Shown: positions 35,814 through 44,853, counted from the first letter of the stretch. The stretch is DNA of 64,000 nucleotides from JASTVH01 sp042862465 (GCA_042862465.1 JASTVH010000004.1:372001-436000), one strand, 5' to 3'. Numbers and translations: made by a program. Notes: a model not told the origin generated them from the sequence alone.

Positions 35814-36745
35814 AGCGCCCTGACATAGGCGGCCATCCTCTCCCGCATGGCCGCGTCCGGCAATTCCGATGTGGCCACGGCCATGTTCTCCAGCACGTGA
35901 TCCACCCGGGTGGTGGCCGGGATGGCACAGGTGACGGCCGGGTGGGAGAGGATGAACTTGAGGATGAACTGGGCCCAGCTCAGGGCTCCGATCTCGCTGG
36001 CCCAGGGTGGCAGCGGCTTGTCCTGAAGCTTGCGGATCAGGGCGCCCTGTTGGTAGGGACGATTGACGATCACCGCCATACCGCGATCCGCCGCCAGGGG
36101 CAGCAGGCGCTCTTCGGCTTCGCGATCGACGATGTTGTAGGTGAACTGGACAAAATCCAGCGGCTGGCTGCGCATGATCTTTTCGAACTCGTCGTGGCGG
36201 CGCCCGTGGGAGGTGGTGATGCCCACATAGCGCAGATCTCCGGCCTCCTGCATGGCGAACAGGGTTTTCAGGTGGCCCTCCCAGGCCAGCAGGTTGTGCA
36301 CCTGCAGCAGGTCAAAGCGCGGTTCGCCCCACTGTTTCAGGGATTCCCGGATTTGCGCAGGCCCGTCCGAGACATCCAGCGTCCAGACCTTGTCCGCGGA
36401 AAAGGCGGATTCCGGTTGGCCCAGTTGTTTGAGCCCGTAGCCGATGGTGTGCTGAGAGGAACCGTACATGGGAGAGGAATCGATCAGTCGCCCGCCGGCC
36501 TGGAAGAAATGGGCAATCACATCGGCGCATTGATCCAGCAGGACCGGATCCTTCCCGACATTAAAGGTGATCCAGCTACCCAATCCCACGCGCGGGATGC
36601 GTTCGCCGCTGGAGGGAATCGTGCGGGTACCTGCGGGTGAGGTTGTCAGAGACAGTCCCAGCGATGGCAGCGCCAGGGCCGAGGCTGACAGGGCCAGCTG
36701 CCTGAGCAGGCGCCGGCGAGTGAGCCGGTGTTGGAGAACATGCAT
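35810..36745 (-). CDS. Tat-exported aldo/keto reductase
   Basis: The 311-residue protein begins with a twin-arginine signal (TRRRLLRQL at 9-17, then a hydrophobic stretch to about 35), so it is exported folded. The aldo/keto reductase barrel follows with the tetrad Asp89, Tyr94, Lys119 and His150. Periplasmic members are rare because NADPH is cytoplasmic; the protein may be retained in the membrane or use its cofactor structurally. Its start lies 59 bases from a MITE-like element that has come to sit in its promoter region. Confidence 0.85.
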   Translation of the reverse strand: MHVLQHRLTRRRLLRQLALSASALALPSLGLSLTTSPAGTRTIPSSGERIPRVGLGSWITFNVGKDPVLLDQCADVIAHFFQAGGRLIDSSPMYGSSQHTIGYGLKQLGQPESAFSADKVWTLDVSDGPAQIRESLKQWGEPRFDLLQVHNLLAWEGHLKTLFAMQEAGDLRYVGITTSHGRRHDEFEKIMRSQPLDFVQFTYNIVDREAEERLLPLAADRGMAVIVNRPYQQGALIRKLQDKPLPPWASEIGALSWAQFILKFILSHPAVTCAIPATTRVDHVLENMAVATSELPDAAMRERMAAYVRAL

Positions 36746-36804
36746 GGTCGACGCTCCCCGTCCAGATTGGAGTCATCAGTGTAACGCCCTGTCCGTGGGC
36801 TCTC

Positions 36805-37073
36805 CTAGTGTCCCGTCTGGTTAATTCGCTGACTTACTGCGTGACGCTGAGGCCTCTTGCCAAGGCGCCAGTCCGCAGGTGTGGTGGCGCCACATCAAGG
36901 AGTGGCAACACCGGCCAGGGGCCTCAGCGTCTCGCCCTTCGGGAGCCACTGAGAGTCTCGATAGCCGCGTTGCGCTGGCTCGATTTGGAGCCACCAAACC
37001 TTCGCCACCGCGCCTTGCTCTCGAGACTCTCAGTGGCTCAGTAAGTCAGCGAATTAACCAGACGGGACACTAG
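36805..37073. mobile_element. 269-bp MITE-like element with 35-bp perfect terminal inverted repeats
   Basis: The ends 36805-36839 and 37039-37073 are perfect 35-base inverted repeats starting CTAGTGTCCCGTCTGG. Inside are two more inverted pairs: a 12-base one (36843-36854 with 36920-36931) and a 19-base one (36943-36961 with 37021-37039), plus gtggcgccac at 36884-36893, so the element folds into a branched cruciform. No transposase frame is present. The CTAG at each end may contain a TA target duplication. It lies between the reductase promoter and the MFS gene, whose stop codon it supplies. Confidence 0.85.
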
Positions 37074-38365
37074 TCGCTTTTGAGGGTCTCGGAGGCTGTG
37101 GGTTCCTCGCTTTCCTCCCCTGCCATCGCACTGTCCGGCATGGTGCGCGGTTCCAGTTCAAACACTTCCGGCGTGGAGTGGGGCAGGTGGGTATAGGCGC
37201 CCTTGTCCACAATCAGGATCCGCTTCAGACGAACCACATCAGCCACCACGAAAATGGCTGCCGCTAATAGCGTGGCTGCGGCGACCGCGAAGCCGGCCAC
37301 TGCGCCGATCCACAGGGCGCCTCCGGCCGACAGCGCGGGACCCACCGCAGCGCCGATACCGTAACCCAGCAGCAGGGTGGAACCGATGTCACTGGAATCG
37401 GTGTTCGAGCCTACACGGTCGTTGGCGTGGGCCAGGGCCAGTGGATAAAGGGTGTAGAGGGTGCCCTGGAATCCGGCCAGCAGCACATAGATCCAGATGA
37501 GGTCGAGGTTTTTGCCAAGCAGCAGCGCCAGTGCAAAAAGCGCCGAAGCCACCGTTATACCAGCCATCACGCGGCGACGTTCATAGAGGTCTGACAAGTG
37601 CCCCACCGGCCACTGCAGCAACAGCCCCATCAGGACGCTGATGCTCATCATCAGGCCAACACCGCCGGCATCCAGTCCCAGATCACTGCCGTAGATCGGC
37701 CCCAGCGCGGTGAAAGCACCGCCTGCCAGTCCCGCGGCCGAGGCGATGGCCAGCGCCACCGGTGACACCGTCATCATCCGCCGCCAGCCGGCCGGCGCGT
37801 GCAGAGGCATGGGTGGGGCTTCCGTGCGCCAGAACAGCACCGGCACTGCGGACAGACACAGCAGCAGCGCCGCGATGCTGAAAGGTCGCCAGGCGAGATC
37901 GGGATACGCGGTGAGAAAGAGCGGCCCCAGGCCAATGCCGCCATAAACCATCAGGGTGTAGATGGCCAGCACCTTGCCACGGTCCTGCACGCTCGCCGCG
38001 CCCACCAGCCAGGCCTCCACCACCACCGCCACGGCGGCGATACAGGCACCCTGCAAGACGCGCAGCAGCACCCAGGCAACCAGCCCCTCGATCAGCGGAA
38101 AGGCCAGCACCGCAAAGATCACCATGCCGAGGAGGCCGCCAAAGGCGCGAATATGGCCCACCCGGCGGATGACCAGGGGCCCGAAGAAGGCGCCCAATCC
38201 GAAACCGATGAAGTAGCCTGCGGTGACAATGCCGGCATCGAAGCCGTTGGCCAGACGCAGGGGAATCAGGGTGTGGGTCAGGCCTTGGCTGGTGTAGAGC
38301 AGCAGATTGGCGAGCAGCAGGATCGCCAGGGCCCCGAGCTGGGAGCGCAGTTTGGTTTCGCGCAT
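37070..38365 (-). CDS. MFS transporter
   Basis: A 431-residue protein with about 12 membrane helices. The loop between helices 2 and 3 (GPLVIRRVGHIRAFG) and the repeat between 8 and 9 (GHLSDLYERRRVM) fit the major facilitator signature; overall it resembles YcaD-like members of unknown substrate. The C-terminal cytoplasmic tail is acidic. The TAG stop codon is formed by the terminal CTAG of the adjacent MITE-like element, so the original C-terminus may have been altered by insertion. Confidence 0.85.
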   Translation of the reverse strand: MRETKLRSQLGALAILLLANLLLYTSQGLTHTLIPLRLANGFDAGIVTAGYFIGFGLGAFFGPLVIRRVGHIRAFGGLLGMVIFAVLAFPLIEGLVAWVLLRVLQGACIAAVAVVVEAWLVGAASVQDRGKVLAIYTLMVYGGIGLGPLFLTAYPDLAWRPFSIAALLLCLSAVPVLFWRTEAPPMPLHAPAGWRRMMTVSPVALAIASAAGLAGGAFTALGPIYGSDLGLDAGGVGLMMSISVLMGLLLQWPVGHLSDLYERRRVMAGITVASALFALALLLGKNLDLIWIYVLLAGFQGTLYTLYPLALAHANDRVGSNTDSSDIGSTLLLGYGIGAAVGPALSAGGALWIGAVAGFAVAAATLLAAAIFVVADVVRLKRILIVDKGAYTHLPHSTPEVFELEPRTMPDSAMAGEESEEPTASETLKSD

Positions 38366-38397
38366 CAGGCCGCCCTCCTTGGCTGTCTATCCGCCGA

Positions 38398-39045
38398 CTA
38401 GCCGCGGTGATCCGATATAAACGGGTTGCTGGCCCGCTCCTGGCCGAAGGTGGACATGGGCCCGTGGCCTGGAATGAAGGCCACCTCGTCCCCGAGCGGA
38501 AACAGCTTGTCGCGGATGGAATGGACTAGCGTGTTGTAATCCCCTTTGGGAAAATCCGTTCGCCCAATCGAGCCCTGGAACAGCACATCGCCCACCTGGG
38601 CGAGCCCGCTTTCCCGGTGATAGAAAACCACATGACCCGGGGTATGGCCAGGGCAGTGCAGCACCTCCAGTGTCTGTTCTCCCACCGTAACCGTCTCGCC
38701 GTCATCCAGCCAGCGGTTCGGGGTAAAGACCTTAGGCGGTGGAAAACCGAACATCTGCGCCTGCTGGGCCAGGGCGGCGATCCAGAACTGGTCCTCCCGG
38801 TGCGGCCCCTCAATGGGAACCCCCAGGGACTCGGATAAATCCGCCGTGCCGCCCACGTGGTCCAGATGGGCATGGGTGAGCAGGATCTTCTCCACCGTCA
38901 CCCCTTCCTCGGCAATCGCCGCCCGGATCCGTTCCAGATCGCCTCCGGGGTCCACCACGGCCGCTTTGTGGGTCTGGCCGCACCACAGCAGGGTGCAGTT
39001 CTGTTGGAACGGGGTAACGGGGATGATGCGGTACTTCAGGGACAT
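38398..39045 (-). CDS. metallo-beta-lactamase-fold hydrolase (YcbL/type II glyoxalase group)
   Basis: The 215-residue protein carries the metal-binding HAHLDH motif at 58-63, CPGHTPGH, GDVLF and PGHGP motifs of the glyoxalase II/YcbL group. Such enzymes hydrolyse thioesters such as lactoylglutathione or related compounds. It lacks the C-terminal substrate domain of classical glyoxalase II, which favours a YcbL-type assignment. It lies 32 bases upstream, on the same strand, of the MFS gene's start. Confidence 0.88.
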   Translation of the reverse strand: MSLKYRIIPVTPFQQNCTLLWCGQTHKAAVVDPGGDLERIRAAIAEEGVTVEKILLTHAHLDHVGGTADLSESLGVPIEGPHREDQFWIAALAQQAQMFGFPPPKVFTPNRWLDDGETVTVGEQTLEVLHCPGHTPGHVVFYHRESGLAQVGDVLFQGSIGRTDFPKGDYNTLVHSIRDKLFPLGDEVAFIPGHGPMSTFGQERASNPFISDHRG

Positions 39046-39184
39046 TCCGGCCTCGTCGCACTTGGTTGTATACAGACGGCCTATGGTAGCGGGAATGCAG
39101 GAAAGGCTCGAGTATCGGGCATCTCAGTGTGTACGTGGCCGCCAAAGCAGGGTCGCAGGAAAGCGGATGAGTCGCGCACTTTCA

Positions 39185-39997
39185 TCAGGGATCAACACGC
39201 CGGTATATGGCCTCAAGGACGCTGTAGATTCCGAAGGCCAGTAGCCCGGCGGCTACGATCGCCAGCAGCCAGGTGCCGTAGGCCTGGTTCCGCAGGGTAT
39301 CGAACACCTCGGCGATGCCACCGGCCTGTTCCGGGTTGACCAGGTAGGCGGCACTCACAAAGAAGATGCCACTCAGCACAAACACCAGTCCACGTGCGGC
39401 CAGGCCAAAGCGTACGATTGGATAGGCCCATGTCTGCGTTGGAGGGGACATGTCGAGCTGGCGGGCAAACCGGGCGCTGCCGGCCTTGAACAGCTGGGCG
39501 ACACCCGCGCCGATCACGGCCAGCCCCACGAGACCCACCAGCCACTGTCCATAAGGCTGGCTCATCAGCCAGCCGGCAACCCCTTCAGAGCCACCGGACG
39601 ATCCGGATTGGCCGCTGCCGCCAAAGGTGAAGATCAGGCTGGCGGCAAAAAACGCCAGGGCCAGATGGGTGATCGCACTGACCCCGAGCCCCGCCCGTAT
39701 CACCAGGCCCTGAAACCCTGTGCCATGGTGATCCGCGTCCCCTAAGGCCTGCACCGAGCGCCAGACTGCATAGCCCACCAGACCGAGCGCCGTCGCCCCC
39801 AGCAGCCAACTGCCCAGCGGCGCTGCCAGCAGACTCTCAAGCGCCCCGCGGCTCCCGGTGGTGCGCCCACCCGGACCGGCGATGGCGAGAATGGCAAAAC
39901 CGCCAACCAGCAGATACACCACTGCCCGCGCGGAATAGCCCACCCGGGCAAACAGCTGGATGGCGTCGTGGTGGTCCGGTTTGGGTGTGGTGGTCAT
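39185..39997 (-). CDS. DUF1206 membrane protein
   Basis: The 270-residue protein consists of three similar units of two membrane helices (RVGYSARAVVYLLVGG, VIRAGLGVSAITHLALAF, PIVRFGLAARGLVFVLSG), the layout of DUF1206. The function of the family is unknown. It is preceded by a 169-base gap after rlpA and followed by a 139-base gap before the hydrolase, so it may be transcribed alone. Confidence 0.85.
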   Translation of the reverse strand: MTTTPKPDHHDAIQLFARVGYSARAVVYLLVGGFAILAIAGPGGRTTGSRGALESLLAAPLGSWLLGATALGLVGYAVWRSVQALGDADHHGTGFQGLVIRAGLGVSAITHLALAFFAASLIFTFGGSGQSGSSGGSEGVAGWLMSQPYGQWLVGLVGLAVIGAGVAQLFKAGSARFARQLDMSPPTQTWAYPIVRFGLAARGLVFVLSGIFFVSAAYLVNPEQAGGIAEVFDTLRNQAYGTWLLAIVAAGLLAFGIYSVLEAIYRRVDP

Positions 39998-40140
39998 GGC
40001 GGTGGTCTCAACCTGTGTGGCGAAAGTACCTCACTCGACCTTTCACGCTACCACGGTTGAGATGCTTGGGCGGATGGAGGATATGACGGTTTATCCATGC
40101 GGGACGCGGTCTTGCGGCGCTGATGCGTACGCCTGGCCTC

Positions 40141-40176
40141 TGGCTTGATCAGTCCACCTGGCTTGATCAGTCCACC
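40141..40176. repeat. 18-bp perfect tandem duplication at the rlpA stop
   Basis: The unit tggcttgatcagtccacc occurs twice in a row. The right copy contains the rlpA stop codon (TGA on the minus strand at 40167-40169), so the left copy now lies just beyond the gene. Confidence 0.95.
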
Positions 40177-40583
40177 ACCTCAATGTGCACGGGAATCACG
40201 CCCACATGGGTGCTGGCCAGGCGCGAGAACGCACGCTTGGAAAGGTCGATAATCCGCCCTGCCGTAAAGGGGCCGCGGTCATTGATCCTGACCACCACGC
40301 TTTTGCCATTTTCGACATGGGTCACCCGCACTCGGGTGCCGAAGGGCAGGGTCCGGTGAGCCGCCGTCAACGCCGCCTGATCAAACCGCTCGCCACTGGC
40401 CGTCTGGCGGGACTGATACTTGTCCGCATAGTAGGACGCCTCACCGGAGGCTTCGTAGCCTGACGCATCTGATATCGTGGATGGGGCGCTCGCACAGGCG
40501 GTAAGGAGGGCGAGCAGGCACAGAGACAGCAGTGGCTTCAACGCGTTCAACGGACGGGTCCTTGGTTGACGTTCTGGAGACAA
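40167..40583 (-). CDS. rlpA: RlpA-like lytic transglycosylase lipoprotein
   Basis: A 138-residue protein with a lipobox LLTAC (Cys30) and a double-psi beta-barrel. Residues matching the RlpA active site are present: Glu65 and Asp68 (SGERFD), His76 (AAHRTLP) and Asp102 (NDRGPF). RlpA cleaves denuded glycan strands at the septum. The C-terminal SPOR domain of classical RlpA is absent, so this is a short form that may not be targeted to septa. The N-terminal 15 residues are long for a signal, and an internal start is possible. Confidence 0.85.
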   Translation of the reverse strand: MSPERQPRTRPLNALKPLLSLCLLALLTACASAPSTISDASGYEASGEASYYADKYQSRQTASGERFDQAALTAAHRTLPFGTRVRVTHVENGKSVVVRINDRGPFTAGRIIDLSKRAFSRLASTHVGVIPVHIEVVD

Positions 40584-40988
40584 GAGAATGCTTTTGGGGA
40601 AGGATAGTGGGTTGGGGGATTTTTGCCGTTACGGTTTGTGCTCTTGGGACCATAGTTTGTCTGGGTTTTTTACCAAAGTTTGTCCGCCCAAGAATACGGG
40701 CTTAATGCGCCAGTGAATGGATATGGTCAAAAGCAGACGTATCAAACCTATATTCGCTGTCCGCAAAATCGGAATAGAATCCGTGTGCCGGGCGTTTTGG
40801 CCGTTTTCTGATAAAAGCGGTCCTTTTCTGAAGCCGAAAGTGATTCTTCCAGCCTGTATAAGGTCCTTTGGTTCTTTTCCCGGGAGGAACAAGACTAAGC
40901 TGGAAGTGGTTTAATTAGAGGGGCACGTCAACGGGGTAGAACCCCAAGAGCCATACTCAACCAAGCGCGAACCGATTCGAGCGGCACA
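40584..40988. other. AT-rich non-coding stretch at the left edge of an accessory block
   Basis: No convincing gene is seen in these 405 bases. The base composition is richer in A and T than the neighbours. It holds the direct pair accatagtttgtc (40649-40661) and accaaagtttgtc (40672-40684). A 25-base segment recurs inverted at 50397-50421. Confidence 0.6.
40637..40661 (+). repeat. left copy of a 25-bp inverted repeat pair
   Basis: This segment (tgtgctcttgggaccatag and six more bases) matches the reverse complement of 50397-50421 at 23 of 25 positions. The pair encloses about 9.7 kb of accessory genes. Confidence 0.75.
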
Positions 40989-41954
40989 TTAGCGCCCCTG
41001 CGCGCCCCGGCGTAACCAGTCATGGACAAAGACCAGTTTTTCCTGTGCCTTGGCCGATAGCACGAAGGGATAAAGATCGGAAAGCCCCATGGACCGGTTG
41101 ACGTGATTAACGCCCATGGCCAGTGATGCGGCCACCCTGATCAGTCGTTCGGTGTCCGGGTCTGCGTATGGATCCCAGCCATAGTGTGGGAGTTCCGGAG
41201 AGCTCAGGCCGGCCGCCACGAAACTGTCGGTGATGTCGGTCAGGTGTAACAGGTGGGCGGCCGTTTCGGCCCAGTCTTCGTGGGGGTGGGTGGAGGCGTA
41301 GCTGGTCAGGAATCGGCTCTTCCAGTCCGGCGGCGGGCCATTCTCATAGTGGTGTTGCAGCGCGGCGCGGTAATCCTCACGCTCATCGCCAAATATGGCA
41401 CGAAAAGCCGCCAGGAAATCCTCGCGCAGGCTCAGGCGCCACCACAGCATGTGGGAGATTTCGTGGCGCATGTGGCCGACCATGGTGCGGTAAGGTTCCT
41501 GCAAGGCTTCGCGCCGGGTGGTTCGGATGACCGGGTCCGCTTCCGCAACACTGATGGTAACGATGCCCTGGACATGTCCCATGAAAACCGGTGTCAGCCC
41601 CTCCGCCAACATGTGAAAGATGGGACGGGTACCCGGATCTTCCGGCCGAAACCAGTGCCAGCGCCCCATATTGTCGAGCACCCAACGTTTGGCCGCTTCG
41701 GTGTGGGCCCAGTTGGGCATGGCATTGGGAATGTTCGGGTCCGGCGCCAGAACGGTCATGGCACAGGATCGGCAAAACGCTCCCTGTTCCGGTGCGATCC
41801 AGTTACAGCCAATCACCTCGCGGTTGGCACAGAAAGGCGGCATGGGCACAAAGGCCCTGGCCTGAGGGTCGTAGGCGACGGGGGTGCCATCTGCGGTGGC
41901 CAGGTTGTCGAACCAGAGCGTGCCGGCACCGACGGGGTTGGTAAAAACTCGCAT
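40989..41954 (-). CDS. putative zinc-binding metallopeptidase (zinc-ribbon N-terminus)
   Basis: The 321-residue protein has an N-terminal zinc-ribbon-like region with C42, C50, C61 and C64, then a peptidase-like domain with the HEISH motif at 164-168 and a conserved HPHEDWAET region further on. This order matches the putative zinc-binding peptidase family (Peptidase_Mx type) of unknown substrate. No signal peptide is seen, so it acts in the cytoplasm. It is the first gene inside the block bounded by the 25-base inverted repeats. Confidence 0.8.
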   Translation of the reverse strand: MRVFTNPVGAGTLWFDNLATADGTPVAYDPQARAFVPMPPFCANREVIGCNWIAPEQGAFCRSCAMTVLAPDPNIPNAMPNWAHTEAAKRWVLDNMGRWHWFRPEDPGTRPIFHMLAEGLTPVFMGHVQGIVTISVAEADPVIRTTRREALQEPYRTMVGHMRHEISHMLWWRLSLREDFLAAFRAIFGDEREDYRAALQHHYENGPPPDWKSRFLTSYASTHPHEDWAETAAHLLHLTDITDSFVAAGLSSPELPHYGWDPYADPDTERLIRVAASLAMGVNHVNRSMGLSDLYPFVLSAKAQEKLVFVHDWLRRGAQGR

Positions 41955-42047
41955 AAGCCACCTTCAAAGAAGTTTGCCCTCCACAGGGCCTGCGGAGGAC
42001 GGGTTCATTAAGCACGTTATCGCAACAGAAGGGCGGGACAGCGCTGA

Positions 42048-43082
42048 CTAATTGGCCTGCTGGAAAAACCGGTAGCCGTTGCGCCCGCTTTCCTTCGTGG
42101 CGTACATGGCCGCATCCGCATTCCCCATCAGGGTGGTGGCGTCATGCCCGTCCTCCGGGTAGACACTGATGCCAATACTCAATGTCGCCTGGACTTCGTG
42201 CCCCTCGATCTTGCGCGGTTCAGCAAATCGGGCCAGCAGCTTTTCCGCCACCTGAAGGGCATCTTCCGGCGCTTCGATTTCGCTCAACAGGACAACAAAC
42301 TCATCGCCACCATGGCGACTGACGGTATCGGTGCTGCGCACACAGCTGCCGATCTCCACTGCAATGTCTTTCAGCAACGCGTCACCGACGCTATGGCCCA
42401 GGGAGTCATTGATCTGCTTGAAATTATCCAGATCCATGAACAGCAGTGCGATTTGCTTGCGGTGCCGATGAGCCAGGCCGATGGCCTGGGTGAGCCGCTC
42501 CATCATCAGCATTCGATTGGGCAGGCCAGTGAGGTAATCATGTTGGGCGTGGTGGCTCATCTTCCGCAGCGCGGACCGCGACTGGCGAGCGTCGTGGAAA
42601 ACAATCACCGCCCCGGTCATGGTTCCGTGGCGATTGCGAATGGGGATCGCCGAATCCTCAATGGCGATGCCGGTGCCGTCTCGGCGGATCAGGACACTGC
42701 CCAGAGCCAGCTTCACCGCCCGGTCCTCGCTGATGGCCCTGTGCGCGGGACTCTGCACCCTTGCCCCGATGGTATCGTCGAAAATAAAAAATACCTGCTC
42801 CACCGGATGCCCCTTCGCCTCTTCGCGCGACCAGCCGGTGAGTTTTTCGGCGGTTTTGTTGAGATAGACCACCAGGCCCTTGGTATCGACTGCCAGAACC
42901 GCGTCGCTAATCGTATCAAACGTAATTTGCGCCATATCGTTGAACCTGTCAGCGCCAACAGCCCATAGCGGCGATTCCAGAGGAGACTGAACTCCTTCTG
43001 GCGCCCTGACTCCGCAATACTCGCATGCCAGCCCTATATCGTAGCCGGAGGCGATTTGATTGGGCGAGAATGTGGTGAGCAT
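42048..43082 (-). CDS. PAS-GGDEF diguanylate cyclase
   Basis: A PAS domain (about 50-165) precedes a GGDEF domain with intact catalytic motif GGDEF at 258-262 and an inhibitory RxxD site (RSTD, 249-252) at the usual spacing. It should synthesise cyclic-di-GMP from two GTP with product feedback. No membrane segment is seen. The start is uncertain: ATG 43082 gives 344 residues with a Cys pair (CEYC) near the N-terminus, whereas ATG 42935 begins directly at the PAS domain. The gene follows a Crp/Fnr regulator on the same strand. Confidence 0.88.
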   Translation of the reverse strand: MLTTFSPNQIASGYDIGLACEYCGVRAPEGVQSPLESPLWAVGADRFNDMAQITFDTISDAVLAVDTKGLVVYLNKTAEKLTGWSREEAKGHPVEQVFFIFDDTIGARVQSPAHRAISEDRAVKLALGSVLIRRDGTGIAIEDSAIPIRNRHGTMTGAVIVFHDARQSRSALRKMSHHAQHDYLTGLPNRMLMMERLTQAIGLAHRHRKQIALLFMDLDNFKQINDSLGHSVGDALLKDIAVEIGSCVRSTDTVSRHGGDEFVVLLSEIEAPEDALQVAEKLLARFAEPRKIEGHEVQATLSIGISVYPEDGHDATTLMGNADAAMYATKESGRNGYRFFQQAN

Positions 43083-43197
43083 CGGTCTCAACCTGATATG
43101 GGGTATAAGAAACAGCCTATGTCGACAGTGTGCTCCGGTCTGTTCGCAAGCACACACAGTCTGTGCCATCAGCTCGGTAACACGCAAACGCCGGTTG

Positions 43198-43914
43198 CTA
43201 GACGATCGGAGCGTTGAGAAGGCGGTCCGTTTCCCGTTTGACCACGGCATAGCATTCGCAACTCAGTTGCTCGAGCCTCGGGCGGTCCACGACTTCGATG
43301 TGACCTCGCCGGTATTTGATGACACCCAGTTCCTGCAGCTTTCCAGCCGCTTCCGTCACCCCTTCGCGGCGCACGCCGAGCATATTGGCGATCAGCTCCT
43401 GGGTCATGATCAGATGTGTCGTGGGCAGTCGGTCCAGCGAGAGTAAAAGCCAGCGGCACAGCTGCTGGTCGATGGAGTGGTGGCGATTGCAGACCGCGGT
43501 CTGAGCCATCTGAGTGATCAACGCCTGGGTGTAGCGCAAAACCAGTGTCATCAGACCGCCGTGGCGATGAAATTCATCAACCAGGCGTTGCCCTGCCAGG
43601 CGATAGCCGCTACCCCCGCTCTGGACCACGGCGCGGCTCGATGTGCTTTCCCCGCCCATGAACAATGAGATCCCGACCAGCCCTTCATTCCCCACAACCG
43701 AGATTTCCGCCGATGCGCCGCTCTCCATCACATAGAGCAATGAAACAATGCTGTCGGTGGGGAAATAGACATGGCGCATCTTGTGCCCGGCTTCATAGAG
43801 CACCTGCCCCAACGGCATGGGGATTTCCTCAAGGTAGGGAAAGAGTCGTTGCTGAACGTCCGCGGGCAATGCGGCGAGGAGACGGTTCTGTGTGGGGTGC
43901 GGTGACGGTGACAT
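43198..43914 (-). CDS. Crp/Fnr-family transcription regulator A
   Basis: The 238-residue protein has a cyclic-nucleotide-binding-like beta-roll (about 20-130) and a C-terminal winged helix (MTQELIANMLGVRREGVTEAAGKL). The N-terminal Fe-S cysteines of Fnr are absent and the cAMP-binding Arg/Ser pattern is not clear, so the signal is unknown. A similar regulator lies directly upstream on the same strand; their HTH regions are alike (LGVRREGVTEAAGKL and LGVQRGAVTLAALKL), suggesting duplication. A perfect palindrome lies in the 81 bases between them. Confidence 0.88.
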   Translation of the reverse strand: MSPSPHPTQNRLLAALPADVQQRLFPYLEEIPMPLGQVLYEAGHKMRHVYFPTDSIVSLLYVMESGASAEISVVGNEGLVGISLFMGGESTSSRAVVQSGGSGYRLAGQRLVDEFHRHGGLMTLVLRYTQALITQMAQTAVCNRHHSIDQQLCRWLLLSLDRLPTTHLIMTQELIANMLGVRREGVTEAAGKLQELGVIKYRRGHIEVVDRPRLEQLSCECYAVVKRETDRLLNAPIV

Positions 43915-43975
43915 CGTTGGCGCCTTCCGTGTCTGACCAGACGATGCAGACCAGTGTACGCCTTTTGCGGACAGA

Positions 43976-43993
43976 ATGTACGAAACCGTACAT
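43976..43993 (-). promoter_or_regulatory. 18-bp palindrome, candidate operator
   Basis: The perfect arms atgtacg and cgtacat are separated by four bases. It lies about 62 bases upstream of the regulator A start. A second short inverted repeat (gtctg-ac-cagac) is at 43931-43942. Both are possible binding sites for one of the Crp/Fnr proteins. Confidence 0.45.
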
Positions 43994-43995
43994 TT

Positions 43996-44724
43996 TTAAA
44001 GAGCGCCTCCCCTCCCGGGGTTGCCAATGCTCGTGCCGTAGCATTCGCAGGCCGCCGCCTCAAGCGCTGTGCGATCGATAATGGCGATCCTGCCATGGCT
44101 ATAGCGGATGACCCCATCCTCCTGCAGCTTTAGCGCGGCGAGGGTGACCGCTCCCCGCTGGACACCCAGCATCTTGGCGAGGATGCGGTGAGTCAGGGGC
44201 AAGGCTGCCGTTGGCGCGCGATCATGGGCCAGCAACAGGCCTCGGGCCAACCGTGGCCCCACATTGTGAAAGCGGATACAACCGACTGTTTGCAGCAGCT
44301 CCCCGACAACAACCGAGAAATAACGTTGCAGGATACGGCGTAGTGCCGGATGGCACCTTATGGCCGCCCGCAGCCTTTCGGCCTCCAATCTCAATGCCAG
44401 GCACGGGGTTTGAACAATGCCCCGCTGCGGCGAGCGATTGACCTCCAGGATCAGATTCACGCCAAGCATACCCTCGCGTCCGATACCCTGTGTTTCGAAA
44501 GAGGGGTGGCCGGCCACGGTGGTCAGGAGGGTGATGTTGCCGGTAATCGGAAAGTAGGCGTGCTCGAAGGGTTCGTCGACGTCACACAGTACCGTACCAG
44601 CGGCCAGTTCAACGCATTCACAGTGCGCCAGCATCGCCTTGCGGGGTCCGGGCGGCAGGCTGTCGATCAAGCGATTCCCGTTCTGCGGCCCATCGACGGG
44701 CTCCGTTTTTCCTCTTGCGGCCAT
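43996..44724 (-). CDS. Crp/Fnr-family transcription regulator B
   Basis: A 242-residue protein with an effector-binding beta-roll and a C-terminal HTH (LTHRILAKMLGVQRGAVTLAALKL). The ATG at 44724 (MAARGKTEP) is chosen because upstream sequence in this frame runs into the divergent lipoprotein gene. It is related to regulator A by eye. It is divergent from the DUF4398-OmpA lipoprotein pair and may control it. Confidence 0.85.
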   Translation of the reverse strand: MAARGKTEPVDGPQNGNRLIDSLPPGPRKAMLAHCECVELAAGTVLCDVDEPFEHAYFPITGNITLLTTVAGHPSFETQGIGREGMLGVNLILEVNRSPQRGIVQTPCLALRLEAERLRAAIRCHPALRRILQRYFSVVVGELLQTVGCIRFHNVGPRLARGLLLAHDRAPTAALPLTHRILAKMLGVQRGAVTLAALKLQEDGVIRYSHGRIAIIDRTALEAAACECYGTSIGNPGRGGAL

Positions 44725-44853
44725 GGCGCTCTCCCGGGACAGGTACCCACCAGACCATACACCAAGGGGGCATGGCCCGAACGGTGTCACTGTGTTCGAA
44801 AAGCCGGCGTGTTTCTGTGCGATAACCCACCGAGCCCGTTCGACCAGGGTTAG

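Noticed and set aside
40629..40892. 87-codon minus-strand frame upstream of rlpA
   Set aside because: It crosses the repeated accatagtttgtc motifs and has no family features.
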